From NCBI GenBank assembly GCA_022559845.1, contig CM040125.1:327863829-327927828 (forward strand): a DNA stretch of 64,000 nt, given 5' to 3'. Below, piece after piece: positions 1 to 11,404 of the stretch. Origin of the DNA: Amorphophallus konjac (Eukaryota; Streptophyta; Magnoliopsida; Alismatales; Araceae). The first letter of the stretch is position 1; each line of letters begins with the position of its first letter. The notes under the pieces are model-generated. The model ran no database searches and was not told the origin of the DNA. It worked only from the letters and a program-made list of their open reading frames with translations. The position numbers and the translations under genes were made by a program.

Positions 1-1039
1 GAGACACCGTACAAGTAACCTCAAAACAAGTGACTAGTTGGGGTCGCGCTGGCCAGTGCGGGTCCACTGCCCCCAACTATGTGTGCACACATAGACCACA
101 CGTCCTAGGTCTGGCCCTCTGACTGGTTTTCCCCTCAGTCGGACTCTGGCGTCAAACATGGGGCCCTACAGAAACCAATCTGAAAACTGTCTCTCGGGAT
201 AGCCTCGCCACCACTCTCTGGTAGGACCACTCGCGTGTCGGAAGGCTACGATTAGTGGGGAGTCACTGATGTGACCACTCCCTGAGGAGAAACTTCGAGA
301 ACCATACACCCACCCTGCGTGAAAGTCATGAGGAACCAAGTGGCGACGAGCCACTGGACTCTGGATGGTCTTCTAGACTCACTAAATCAAACGGTACTTG
401 AGTCACGAGACTCGGGGTCAAGACCGTCGTACGCAATGGCACAATGTCGTTAATCTAGCCTAATCCCTAGGTCTAAAATCACGGTAGGACGAATACCAAG
501 ACAGCTCACAAGCCGTCGAAACCATCCCCTCAAAAGGGAACTAAGAAACCCTCCAGCCCTAGGCTAGGGAATTGGACTCACAGTCCACAGGCCACAGACA
601 CGGCCCACTCGGAAAGCACCGAAGCATGGTTCCCAAGGTAACTCACAAGCCGCCATGCCGATTCCCCATCCCAGGGAAAAGCGGGAAACCGCCAGCCCTA
701 GGCTGGGAACTGGACTCGTAGTCCAAGGCCAAACACGTGGCCCACTCGAGAATCATCTTCCGGATATACTCAGGACGTGTGGGGGCCCACTCACACCGAT
801 ACACGGTGACTCAATCTAGCGTAACACAAGAGCTCGGAACACATGGGGTCACTCAGACCCACCACACCTATGGGCACACTAATCGAGGTAACACGGTACC
901 TCCAGATACCCCAGAAACACGGACACGGAACTCACGGGGTGTCCGGGACACTCACGATGCCGAAGGTCAACCACTGGGTCACAACCAGGTCGACCAGAGA
1001 CCAACGCAATGCAAACCCGACATCGCAAGCACGGGAATC

Positions 1040-1425
1040 ATCTGGCGGTCCTCTCTTGGGCCGCCACACGACTCCAGCGGCCCAACCTTAGGCCGCCACA
1101 GGTACTGTAGTGGTTCAACAATGAGCCGCCACACCCTGGGTCATGAATGAACAAGAGGTCCTATATAGGGCCGCCACAGGGCATGTAGCGGGCGTACCTT
1201 CGGCCGCCCGACCCCAAAACCTCCAACGGTTAAAAACCAATCGTCAAAACACCTCGAAGGCCACGCCGGCCAACTAGGCCTAGCGGTTGGACCTTCGGCT
1301 GCCACCTGGGCTCTGGTGGCACATCGTGAGGCAGCCATGCCCAACCCCCGCACGGAAAGATTGAAATGGTCTAACGGGGACCGCCAGAAGGAAGTGGCGG
1401 TCACTGGAAGGACCGCCACACTTCC
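1040..1425. repeat. Hairpin cluster in LTR J (CGGTC / GCCG arms)
   Basis: Short inverted repeats recur every 40-60 bp around the core GGCGGTC...GGCCGCC. The best has 9-bp perfect arms, GTGGCGGTC at 1394-1402 and GACCGCCAC at 1411-1419, separated by 8 bases. Others lie near 1041-1065, 1077-1100 and 1155-1182. Arm sequence resembles the CGGTC/GCCG hairpins of LTRs A and F. Confidence 0.7.
1160..1169 (-). promoter_or_regulatory. TATA-like box of LTR J
   Basis: CCTATATAGG is a self-complementary TATA-like sequence. Minus orientation is assumed from the LTR polarity. The equivalent place in LTR F has CCCTATAAATA. Confidence 0.4.
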
Positions 1426-2192
1426 AGAAAACTGAGAACGGCGGGAAACACCCCAAAAATCCGATCCATGCCCCAATCACCCCCGGGTGATGGGGAAACA
1501 AAGGGGAATCCATCCCCAAGCCCCTAGGCATGCATCTAAACCCCTGGATCGGCCAAAAATACCGTGAAACGAGAGATCCGGCTCACTCCCCAAAAATATG
1601 GATTTTCCCCAAAATGCTCCAGTAAGCCCGCTCGGCTCACCACGGCCTACAAAACTCGCGAGAAAGGAAGTGCACGAGCTGGGGGTCCATCTCCCTACCT
1701 CCACCGAAGATTCGACGCGTCGTGGTCACCGATCCACGAAGAAAACGCCGTGAAACCCTCGCCGTTCCACGAACCCACGGCCGAGCTTCCCCATGCCACC
1801 GGCCCTCTATCCTCTACCCGTTCCTCATTCCACGCCTCCCTCCATCGCCGCCTCACCCTCCTCCACCCCCGTCGGCCGCTCGGGGAGAGGGGGAGAGAAA
1901 GAGATGAGAGAGAGTGAGAAAGAGAGAATGAGAGGGGAGAGAGAGAAAGGGCTAATATATAGAAAAAACCCAAAAATTCAAGAAATTCATAAAAATATGA
2001 AAAATTACCTCCGCGATCCTCGAGAGGAGTACAACGTAGTGGTAACATCTCAGAGTCAGAGAACACCACGGTTCGCCCTGCACAGAGTTCCGAAGGCACA
2101 TCAGGGAAAAACACGTGTAAAACACAAAATACACTCTGAGACCCACGAAAATGATCCGAAAAAATATCCGAAAAACCCAGGGCATTAAAACA

Positions 2193-2600
2193 TCTGTACA
2201 ATCCTCCAGCAATGATGGTATACCTTGAGGAGGCTCTTCTAATAGCCTTACGCTGCTCGGCATTTGCCCCTTATGGGAACGATCCATCTTTGCAATACAG
2301 CTCGATTTCATGATACCATGGCAATTCTTCTTCTTTCAAGATATCCTCTAATTCTGTTAAAGACACTTCCTTTAGATCTTCCTTCTCAACCCTAGCCTCT
2401 ACAGTCTTCCTAAGGTTGTGATACCATGAATCCTGAAGAGAGGGAGCATCTAATCTCTGGATGGCGACAGTCTCGGTATTCTGACTGAGAGGAAAAGATA
2501 AAGAGGAAGCGAGTGATGCCAGCGCATCAGCGAGAATATTTTGACATCGGGGAGTATGGATGTAGATTACCTTACGAAATTGCCTTGCCAAGAGGGTGAC
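2193..2600 (-). pseudogene. Element D pol, RNase H end and linker (Tat-like Ty3/gypsy), split by element C
   Basis: Minus-strand translation shows ILADALASLASS, the conserved ADAL end of a plant gypsy RNase H, then a charged linker and, after an in-frame TAA near 2270, GANAEQRKAIRRASSRY, which resembles the start of the region before the integrase zinc finger. It is the downstream continuation of the RT/RNase H seen at 40825-42575. The reading frame resumes in phase across the C insertion, and the 5-bp duplication GTGAC (2596-2600 and 40825-40829) marks the target. The frame stops being recognisable at about 2200, where LTR J begins. The integrase is not in the window. This is a fragment of a dead element. 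Confidence 0.8.
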
Positions 2601-5014
2601 TGTGGATGTACTTTTTATTCAAAAATAGTTTTATTTGTTTATCGGATTCGTTTATTGGTTTATTAAGTGTGTGGGCATGCTAGTCACAAAGTGACGATTT
2701 ATTCAGGCTTCAAGGAAGCCCTTGGTGCACGCGATCTGACTAATCAAACAGTTGTGTAGTTCGGGTCGGGACCAAAACCCGCCGTGCCATAAAGGTCACG
2801 GCCTCATTTATATTCTCCCGGAGAGGGGAACACCCTTGATTAATCGCCAAGAATAAGGGCCTCATGGCCAGGAAACTACATGGAGAGAAACAAGATGATA
2901 ACGATCTTGAATCAGCTGGAGAGTCCTATGTCTAGGGAAGCAAGAATTCGAAACATGTCGGTCACTCAGGGGGACCATTTAATATTTGGACTAGTGTCCG
3001 ACTTAAGAATATAGTGATTATCATTCTTTTATTATTATTATTATTTTATTATTATGCTATTTTTTTAATTACACTATTGCATTTCAGGTGTACCGGGTGA
3101 AGGCTGGAGAGTGTGTGCCGAACAAAGGCAAGTTGGGGTGTGCCGGGCAAGGTTACCTGAGGGTGTACCGGGTAGAGGGGCAGGTTGGGTGTGCCGGGTA
3201 ACGACTGGTTGGGTTGTGCCGGATGGAGAACAGGTTGAGTGTACCGGGTAACGGCTGGTTGGGTTGTGCCGGATGGAGAGCAGGTTGGGTGTACCGGGTA
3301 GAGGGAGTGGCTTAGGTGCGCCGGGTGGAGCACCCTGAGGGTGTACCAGGCTAGGCGAGGGTAAGGTCGGTACAGGTCTGCCAAGGTCGGTGGATGTTTT
3401 GTTGGGCCAAAGGGAGAGGTCAGTGCAAGCTCTAGGCTAAGAAGGGTAAGGTCGGTGCAATGTTGGGGTGAGGTCTATGCTAGTTGGGGTGAGGTCGGTG
3501 TATGTGTGCAAGGCCAAGGTCCGTGAATGCTTGGGTGAGGTTGACGCATGTTTGGGGTAAGGTCTATGCATGTATGGTGAGGTCGATGCATGTGTGCAGG
3601 GCCAAGATCTGTGCATGTTGGGGATGCCCTGATTGGGAGTGGCCCGGGTGCGCCGGGTAGAGGCAGGCCAAGGGAGTGCACCGGCCAATGGCCGTTGGGA
3701 GTGTGCCGGCCAAGGCGTAGGCCAAGGGGTGTTCTCCAAGGTATCAGCTTCAAGCCTAGCTCATTCTATTGAGTAGACCCACCAGCTAATCCTCTAAAAG
3801 ATGCAAGAGATCAAACATTCAAGCGAGGAAGCACTTACAAACCATTTTTTTATTCCTTGCAAAAGGGATGCACCCGGAGGCTTGTACAATGCGAGGGGGG
3901 GAAAAGAAAAGGGCCCAAAAAGAAAGAGAGGGGAAAACAACGAAATAGCAGGGGACCAAAATGATGGAAGAGGGGCGGGGACGAAGCATGAGCTCCTCCC
4001 CTCCCAGACCTCACTCCCTTTCTTCACTCACTCTTCTTCTCTTCTATCTTCTTTCTCTTCACTCAGGCGATGGTGGATGGGGCAGCAGGCTAATCTCTCT
4101 TCTTCTCTTCTTCTCTTTCTCTTCGCAGAGGTGGCCGTGGGTGGAGCACCAGGGAGAGCCCCCAGCCTCTTCCTCTCTTCCTCTCTTCTTTTTCTTCTTC
4201 TCTTCTTCGTTCTGCCCTTCCTGCAAACCAGCCGGCGAGAGAGACTCTTCCTCTTCCCTTCGAGATGCTTTTTATATATCCGAATGCGTTGATGGGGCCT
4301 CATGATGACGCTTACGTCCAAGGTTGACTCCGGTCCCATCCTTGTCAGCTCGAAGTTCTCGCACTCGAATCAGGGGGCAACACCACGGCAGAGCGCTAAC
4401 TGTCTCCGAGGTGATCATGTTGCGTGCCGAGGGTCACACATAGTAACCGGTGTGTTTACCGCCGGTTGGTATCGGTCTGAGGGTTGGAACGCTGCACTGG
4501 GTGCGGAGGAAGTAACGTTGCACCGGGTGGAGGGCCTGGCAAGGTGTGTCGCTGGGGGCTCCAACAGGGTGTGCCACTGGAAGGCTTGCAGGTTGCTGTG
4601 CCACTAGAGGCATCAAAGTAGAGTGCTGCTGGGGGCAGTTTAGGCAGTGTGCCATTGAAGGCTTTGAAGGGTGGTGCCATTAGGAGGCACCAAAGGGTGT
4701 GCCGTTGAGAGGGCATAGTGAGTGTGCCGCTGAACGGGCTTTGAGATTTTCTTTAGGAGCTCAGAAATTGTGAGCTTCCTGGGACATTCTTCACCGCTAG
4801 GGACCCGAAGGTGAGTTCATGCCAGCGTATAAATTCAGGAGGGAATCTTGCCTTTCCCTTGTCATTTAATGTGCCCCTAAAGTGGTGGGAACCTGCCGGG
4901 CGGTAGCATTCCCTGGAGTCTTGGGCAAGTAGTTTCTCCGGGTCTTCTTTCTTCAGTTCTATCTCTGACTCGAAATCCCGGGGGAATGCGGGCGTGAAAT
5001 TTTATGCGTCCACA
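2601..5014 (-). mobile_element. Element C left (3') LTR, internally deleted
   Basis: The LTR is 2414 bp and aligns end to end with the right LTR except for two gaps. One lies near 3015, where about 0.5 kb of the right copy is absent. The other lies near 3626, where about 1.65 kb (right copy 37787-39437) is absent. Both junctions show 2-bp microhomology, so they look like deletions in this copy. It contains TGCCGGGT-type direct repeats (3100-3340), GGTCGGTGCA-type repeats (3360-3610), an AG/CT-rich leader (3900-4260) and a TATA box in minus orientation near 4270. Confidence 0.88.
4268..4281 (-). promoter_or_regulatory. TATA box of element C left LTR
   Basis: The minus strand reads GGATATATAAAAAGC. 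The equivalent in the right LTR (40078-40090) is GGGTATATAAACAG. A long CT/GA-rich leader follows downstream in the minus direction, as in many plant LTR transcripts. The C-like LTR H has CCCTATAAAAAGG at the same place (50258-50270). Confidence 0.6.
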
Positions 5015-5235
5015 AATGCCCCCCACCCACGGGTAGCACTGGCGAAGGGTGAGACAAGCGGTGCACGTGGGTGCACTTTCCCTCATAGGGTGTTCCCTTT
5101 CTTCTCTTTTCTCTCTTTCTCTTCTCTCTTTCTTTTCTTCTCTTTTTCTTTTCTCCTCTCTTCTTTTTTTTCTTTTTTTCCTTTTCTCCTTCCTTTTTTT
5201 TCTTCTTTTTTTCTCTTTCTTCTCATTTTATAACA
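5015..5235 (-). other. Element C polypurine tract region and long polypyrimidine run
   Basis: Immediately inside the left LTR the minus strand reads GTGGGTGGGGGGCATT, a plausible primer for plus-strand DNA synthesis. At about 5093-5228 the plus strand is almost pure C/T (TTCTCTTT-type) for some 135 bases, that is, a GA-rich RNA close to the 3' end of the element transcript. Confidence 0.7.
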
Positions 5236-5756
5236 ACTCTCGACAACTGTCGGCATGGATGCCGATGGTTGGATAGCTGTCGGCTGGGACGCCGATGATT
5301 AGAAAGCTGTCGGCTTAGGAGCCGATGGTTGAAAGCTGTTGGCATTGAAGCCAATAATTGGATAGCTATCGACTGGGACGCCGATGATTAGAATGCTATC
5401 GGCTTAGGAGCCGATGGTTGGAAAGCTGTTGGTGTGGAAGCCAATAATTGGATAGCTATCGGCTGGGAAACCGATAATTGAAAAGCTGTCGACCCAGGGG
5501 CCGATAGTTGAATATTTGTCGGCTCAGGGGCCGATAATTGAATAGCTATCGACCCAGGGGCCGATAATTGAATAGTTGTCGACCCGGAGGCCAATGATTG
5601 GATAGCTGTCGGCTCAGGGCCGATGGTTGGAAAGATGTTGGCGTGGAGGCCAATAATTGGATAGCTGTCGACTGGGAAACCAATAATTGAAAAGCAGTCG
5701 ACCCAGGGGCCGATAGTTGAATAGTTGTCGGCTCAGGGGTCGATAATTAAGGTCGA
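5236..5756. repeat. Element C array 1: TCGGC...GCCGA units
   Basis: About 15 tandem units of 34-36 bp, each with an inverted repeat and a short spacer such as GATTGGATAGCTG. Most arms are TCGGC/GCCGA (5250-5254 with 5261-5265). Some units carry TTGGC/GCCAA instead (5339-5343 with 5350-5354), so both arms changed together. No open frame persists, because the period is not a multiple of three. Confidence 0.85.
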
Positions 5757-5994
5757 GAAATCGGGCCATGTAGGCCAGAACCCGGGAGGCAGGCTAGAAA
5801 AGCTGAAGTCAATGCTTCTTGTGAAAGCGGGGAAGCTGTAGGAGCCCAAGTTAATTTTGGAAAGGTAGGCCACGCGGGCCACAGTTGAAGTCAGGAGAGC
5901 GGGCAATAGGAGCCGAAGTCGGTAGAGCGAGCCACGAGGGAGGAGAGAAGGGCTCATTCCTTTACTGATCTGGACGGCGGGTCCAAGTCAAAAG
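5757..5994. repeat. Element C degenerate GGCC/AGCC-type units
   Basis: Loosely repeated units such as GTAGGCCAGAACCCGGGAGGC and GCGGGCAATAGGAGCCGAAG resemble array 5 (7196-7745). They are more divergent than the flanking arrays. No coding is seen. Confidence 0.5.
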
Positions 5995-6410
5995 GGGTAT
6001 TCATCGCCCAAAGGGATGGAGAGAAGAGTTTGTTGATTCGAAAGAAGTGTTCGTCGCCCGAAGGGACGGAGAGAAGTGTTTGTTGATTCGAAAGAAGTGT
6101 TTGTCGCCTGAAGGGACGGAGAGAAGAGTTTGTTGATTAAAAAAGGGATATTCGACACCTGAAGGGACGGAGAGAAGAGTTTGTTGATTCAAAAAGGGAT
6201 ATTCGTCGCCCGAAGGGACAGAGAGAAGAGTTTGTTGATTCGAAAGAAGTGCTTGTCGCCCGAAGGGACGAAGAGAAGAGTTTGTTGATTCAAAAAGGGA
6301 TATTCATCACCCGAAGGGACGGAGAGAAGAGTTTGTTGATTCAATGATTTGGATGGAGGTCCAAATCGAACGGATTGTTCGTAATCCCGAAGGGATGGAA
6401 TGGTGGTCAA
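5995..6410. repeat. Element C array 2: 52-bp units with GTCGCCCGAAGGGAC
   Basis: Eight tandem units with a 50-52 bp period carry the short inverted repeat GTCGCCCGAAGGGAC followed by GGAGAGAAGAGTTTGTTGATTC. The minus strand shows a repeated open stretch (NQQTLLSVPSG), but frames shift between units, so I do not call a gene. Confidence 0.85.
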
Positions 6411-7195
6411 GTTACTGACACGGGCTAGTGTTAGCGGAAGGAAAAGGTGGGGGGTGATTCCTCACCCGAACGGCAGGCTCGGGCCAGGGTGAAAGGTTGC
6501 TTTGTTCTTTAATACACCGGGGGTACCAGCTGTATGAAGGGTCTTTTAATTCTTTGGCTGGACGGAAGGTCCGAACCAGAGTGGAGAGTCTTCTTATTCT
6601 CTAGCCGAGACGGCAGGTCTGAACTAAAGTGAAAGGATCTTTTTATTCTCTAGCCGGACGGAAGGTCCGACCTAGAGTGAAAGGATCTTTTTGTTCTCTA
6701 GCCGGACGGAAGGTCCGATCTAGAGTGGAGAGAATCTTCTTATTCTCTGGCTGGACGGCAGGTCTGAACCAAAGTGAAAGGATCTTTTTATTCTCTAGCC
6801 GGACGGAAGGTCCGATCTAGAGTGGAGAGAGTCTTTTAGTTCTATAGCCGGATGGAAGATCAGATCTAGAGTGGGGAGAATCTTTTTGTGTGTGTGTTCT
6901 CTAGCCGGACGGAAGGTCTGATCTAGAGTGGAAAGAGTCTTTTTATTCTCTAGCTGGATAGAAGGTCCAAGCTAAAGTGAAAGGGATCTTTTGTTCTCTA
7001 ACCGGACGGAAAGTCCGATCTAAAGTGGAAAGAGTCTTTTTATTCTCTAGCCGGATGGAAGGTCCGAGCTAAAGTGAAAGGGGTCTTTTGTTCTCTAACC
7101 GGATGGAAGGTCCGATCTAGAGTGGAGAGAGTCTTTTGTTCTCTGGCCGGACGGAAGGTTCGAGCTAAAGCGAAAGGATTTTATGTTCTTCAATG
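6411..7195. repeat. Element C array 3: TCTAGCCGGAC...GTCCGATCTAGA units
   Basis: About 14 units of roughly 48 bp begin near 6530. Each has a longer inverted repeat, for example TCTAGCCGGAC (6697-6707) with GTCCGATCTAGA (6713-6724), followed by GTGGAGAGAGTCTTTTTATT. The approach to the array (6411-6530) holds degenerate copies. Open frames with repeated SLAGRKVR exist but drift between units. Confidence 0.85.
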
Positions 7196-7745
7196 CGCCA
7201 GGAGTACTGACTGTGAAATCCAAACCCGGGAAAGTGGATCGCAAGGGACCAGAATCGGTGTTGCGGAGGTAGGCCGTGAAGGATGAAATCGGGGAAGCGT
7301 ACTACAAGAGTCACAATCGGGAAGTTGGCTACAAGAGCCGAAATTAGGGAGCAGGCTATGAGAGCCCAAATTGAAGAAGTGGACTACAAGAACGGCATTC
7401 GGGAAGCTGGCTACAAAAGCTGAAATTGAGGAGCAGGCTATGAGAGCCCAAACTGGGGAAGCGGACTACGAGAGCCACAATCGGGAAGCTGGCTACAAAA
7501 GTTGAAATTGGGGAGCAAGCTATGAGATCCCAAATTGGGGAAGTAGACTCTGAGGGCCGAAGTTGGGAGGCTGGCTACAAAAGCCAAAATTGGGGAGCAG
7601 GCTATGAGAGCCCAAATTGGGGAAGCGGACTCTTAGGGCCAAAGTTGGGAGATTAGCAAGCAACAAGGGCAGGGAGTAGGCCGTGAGGGCCAAGATTGGG
7701 CTGTACGAGTTAGAACTGGGAAGGCAGGCTGCGATAGCTGAAGTT
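7196..7745. repeat. Element C array 4: GGCTACnAGAGCC units
   Basis: About 17 units of roughly 30 bp alternate GGCTACAAGAGCCGAAATT and GGCTATGAGAGCCCAAATT types, giving a higher-order unit of about 60 bp. Each has GGCT/AGCC arms. It ends at an ATT microsatellite near 7752-7775. Confidence 0.8.
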
Positions 7746-8850
7746 GAGTTTATTTATTATTATTATTATTTATTTCTTTATTCAAGCATGCAGGCAATCA
7801 TTAGCAGGCATAACATAAGTATAAATAAGGTAGCTCCCTCTATAGGGGATGGGATAGGGAAATCGCCCATAATTCGCATACACGGTGCGAGCTAGGAGGC
7901 ACAACTGAGGGGTGGTGCACCCGTCAAGAGGATATCACATGTCTTGCATGCATAACTTAAATTCACGCATTTCACCCAAGATAACTCTTTGTGGAGTGGA
8001 GGAGCAAATGTGTGAGCAAAAGGCCCTAAACATAGGGATATGCAAGTTTTCTAAGCAACACTCGAGGATTACTCTAGCGTCTACACATGGGTTTCAAGCT
8101 CTCGATATCGGTAGCTTCGCACAACCCCCATCTATTTATTTTGGTAGCGGATTTCACCGTTCGGTGCGAGTCTCCTCATTTGTTTCAGTGGGGATTCTCA
8201 GCTACTAGGATTCGTCCTCGTTATAGTTCTATTGCGCGAGTCTCCTCATATGCCTCAATGGGGATTCCAGGCTACTAGGCCTCATCCTTATTGAAATTTG
8301 TTTCACCATTTCGTGCGAGTCTCCTCATATGTCTCAATGAGGATTTTCGGCTACTTAGATTCACGTTTCTCTCTCTTCATTTTGCATCATTTTTTTCTTT
8401 TTTTTAAGTGGGGGTAGGCAGCTTTTTCCTCACGATTATCGTTCACGCGAGTGCGGGAATTCAAGTCTCGTAGAGTGCTAAGAAGAAAGTCGGGCAATTC
8501 CTATGGTCGAAGACCATTGAACACATTGAGTGCGGAGTGAGGGAGTGTTGCCTCAGGTTTATTTTGCGAATTGGGCTTAGCAATTTAGCCATGACTCTTC
8601 CCCTTGACGTGTGCACCCGCCATAATTGGGTTCCGTTCGAGCGTATGCCGTGACGCACGTGCATCCGGAATCGGGGCAGCATTATTTAGCAAGGAAACAT
8701 GGTCCTAGAAAGTTTCAAGGAAGTGTGTTATTCTATATTGTAAGCAAGCATGCAAGCAGGGCAGCCAAGCAATTTTTTTGTCTCTTTTTTTTAAATTAAT
8801 ATTTTTTGCGTAAGAACATATTGTTGTTACGTATAAGCATAGTGGTAGTA
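7746..8850. other. Element C interior, low-repeat stretch
   Basis: About 1.1 kb of mostly single-copy sequence. The only array is a threefold repeat at about 8155-8365, period 71-80 bp, built on GTGCGAGTCTCCTCAT...ATGGGGATT. Neither strand gave a protein match I recognise. This is the one sizeable part of C's interior that is not array, so it is where a remnant of an ancestral coding region could be sought. Confidence 0.55.
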
Positions 8851-9240
8851 AAGGTATTAGGGAAGCAGACTAAGAAGGGCGAACGGACACTAGGGAAGCG
8901 GGCTATAGAAGCCAAGGGACATTAGGGGAGCGGGCCATAAGGGCCAAAAGCTGCTGGGAAGTAGGCCAGAAAAGTCGAGGGGCATTAGGGAAGCGGGCTG
9001 TAAATGCCAACGGGAGTGCCAGAAACAGGCCGCAAAAGGCCAGAGGGTGCCGGAGAAGACAGTTGTAGAAGCCAAAATCTAGAAAGCGGGCTACGAGAGC
9101 CGAGGTTAGGGAAGCGAGCTACAATAGTCGAAATTAAGGAGAGCGCGGTGGGACGGATGGATTAATCTTGATAGTGGACCTTGGCCGAAATGGCTGAGCC
9201 GAAGGGCGTCGGGTAGTGAGATATGAGAGTCGAAGAGAAT
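8851..9240. repeat. Element C array 5: GGGAAGCGGGCTATAGAAGCC units
   Basis: Degenerate tandem units of roughly 40 bp carry GGGC/GCC arms such as GCGGGCCATAAGGGCC and share the GGGAAGCGGGCTA motif with array 4. Confidence 0.7.
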
Positions 9241-9835
9241 GGTCCTTTTTTGTTCTCTGGACGAGGGAAGGGTCCGAACCAAAGTGAGAGGTATATTTGT
9301 TTGTTCTCTGGCCGGGGAAGGATCTGAACCAAGGTGGAGGGTTTATTCTTTAATTCTCTAGCCAGGAAAGGATCCGAACCAAAGTGAAAGGTTTATTCTT
9401 TAATTCTCTGGCCGGAGAAGGATCCGGACCAAAGTGGATGGGTCTCTTCTTTTTTAATTCTCTGGCCGGGTAAGGATCCGAACCAAAGTGAATGGTCGAT
9501 TCTTTAATTCTCTGGTCGGTAAATGATCTGAACCAAAGTGAGGGGTTGATTCTTTTATTCTCTGGTCGGGAAAGGATCCGAACCAAAGTGAACTGTTGAT
9601 TCTTTAATTCTATGGCCGGGAAAGGATCCAAACCAAAGTGAAGGGTTGATTCTTTAATTTTAATTCTCTGGCCAGGGGAAGGGTCCGAACCAAAGTGAAA
9701 GGGCTCTTTTTAATTCTCAGGCCGGGGAAGGATCCAAACCATAGTGAAGAGTTGATTCTTTAATTCTCTGGTCGGGAAAGAATCTGAACTAAAGAGAAAG
9801 GGTCTCTTGATTTTGTTGGGTAACCAAAGGCCGCA
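9241..9835. repeat. Element C array 6: CTCTGGCCGGGAAAGGATCCG units
   Basis: Eleven or so units with a 50-56 bp period (CTCTGGCCGGGAAAGGATCCG then AACCAAAGTGAA and a T-rich spacer). It is a diverged relative of array 3, with weaker pairing between CTGGCCGG and CCGAACCAAAG. Confidence 0.8.
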
Positions 9836-10249
9836 GGTGGAGTTGCTTGTTGGCTTGACATTTGTCGGCTTGAGTGCCGATGGTTGAGAAGCTGTTGGCT
9901 CAAAAGTCAATGGATGAGATGCTGTCGGCTCAGAGGCTGATGATTAGATAGTTGTCGGCCTGGAAGCTGATAATTGGGAAGCTGTCAGCTTAGGGGCCGA
10001 TGATTGAATATATGTCAGCTCAGGGGCCGATGATTGGATAACAGTCTGCTAAGGGGCCGATGATTGAATAGCTGTCGGCTCAGGGGCCGATGATTGAATC
10101 ACTGTCGATCAGGGGCCGATGATTGGATAGCTGTCGACTCAGGGGCCGATGATTGAATAGTTGTCGGCTCAGGGGCCGATGATTGAATAGATGTCGGCTC
10201 AGGGGCCGATGATTGAAAGGCTGTCGGCTCAGGGGACGATGACTGAATA
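9836..10249. repeat. Element C array 7, left part: 30-bp TCGGCTCAGGGGCCGATGAT units
   Basis: Near-identical 30-bp direct units (GTCGGCTCAGGGGCCGATGA plus TTGAATAGCT) with TCGGC/GCCGA arms. The array is interrupted at 10249 by element A, which duplicated GAATA from the repeat, and resumes at 21162. It shares the arm motif of array 1 with a different spacer. Confidence 0.9.
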
Positions 10250-11404
10250 TGTCACACCCCGAGCCTTTATTACAGTGGAAGACTAACTCGGGAAGCACGA
10301 ACAGCTGGCATGGTAAGACTCTTGCGAGCAAGAACGATCAGAGCGCAAGACAATCACACAAAATGAATGCAATTGCACAATATTTACTAAAAATCTGACT
10401 TCATTCCATTATCAATCAAATATTCAAATACAATCACCTTTTCCACCATCTTTCACTCTACTAGACTCAAGAAATATGAAAATTACATTGACTCCATCTA
10501 AACAATATAGAGTTCCGAAGTCTTCACTCTCATCTTGAAAATACTTTCATTCGCTCTCGGACCCGCTACTTGTATAACCCGAATCCGAATTCGAATCACT
10601 TCCATCTCCTGAAGAGATTGGAAATAGGTAATGAGCAAACTAGCCCAGTAGGTATCTTCACATCAACATGAAGGCAGTATTAAAGTAATTAACATTTTTG
10701 CTCTAGAGAAATAAGGCAAAATCATGCGAATGTGATAACCATGCGATTAAACCAATGTAACAAGATGATCATATAAGATAGAATGAGAGCAAGATTGAAC
10801 TAGCATGAATGTGACAAGAAGATGAGATTGGCCTTTCAAGAACAAGAATGTAACGAGAATGCACTTTCACTTTTCACTTTCATAACCATAAAGGTTACGC
10901 ACGAGAATGTCAATCGTGTAGCAATTCACTAGATTTTCACGAGTGCTCATGGATTTCACTTATTTATAAAAAAAGTACTCCCAACGCAATGCGACGCCAG
11001 TAGCGTCATACCCCATGGTTTATAAAATAGTATGTTTTCGGTAATCAGCCGTGGGGACTATCATAGAGCCCTTGGACACAATCAGCGCCCGAACTGCATC
11101 TTCACGTATAAATAAAGCTACTTCCATGAGTGTAACAATAAAGCATGGCCAAGAATGTAATAAGGTCAAGAACTCATGATAACAACAATCAATGAATGAA
11201 TGCTTCAATTTAGAGTATGCGAGATCAAGAAAAAGATTTAAACAATGTCATGCTCATGGAAACAAATCGACAGCATAACGGTACATTTTTTTCTCTTTCC
11301 AATCATTATATTAAGTTTCTTGATCAATATTATAAGTTCTAGACTATCATTAGTCCATCTAGAACCTTTGGAATATCAACCCTTGGGTCAAGTACTTAAA
11401 CAAT

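Larger units (their letters stand above)
1..2192 (-). mobile_element. LTR J, partial (left end outside window)
   Basis: I read this as one LTR in minus orientation. Its right end, ...GGGCATTAAAACA, resembles the right ends of LTRs A (GGGGTCTTACA) and F (GGGGCATTACA). Directly to its right the minus-strand pol of element D begins mid-frame, as expected if J inserted into or truncated D. It contains a TATA-like CCTATATAGG at 1160-1169, a cluster of short inverted repeats, a locally repeated block (about 495-600 and 640-735, both with CCAGCCCTAGGCT) and a CT/GA-rich tract at 1840-1960. No coding region is supported; open frames here are short and on both strands. The left terminus and target duplication are not in the window, so the LTR call is an inference. 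Confidence 0.55.

Noticed and set aside
1564..1917. 117-codon plus-strand frame at the left edge
   Set aside because: Low-complexity, basic, ending in a GA-rich tract; overlaps several frames on both strands and lacks a known domain.
3801..4292. 163-codon open frame in the left LTR of C
   Set aside because: It is Ser/Leu-rich translation of a CT-rich LTR leader, antisense to the LTR promoter, with no domain, and is not preserved in the right LTR.
9836..10249. Regular 30-bp repeats resembling a CRISPR array
   Set aside because: Units are contiguous direct repeats without unique spacers, in a plant transposon.
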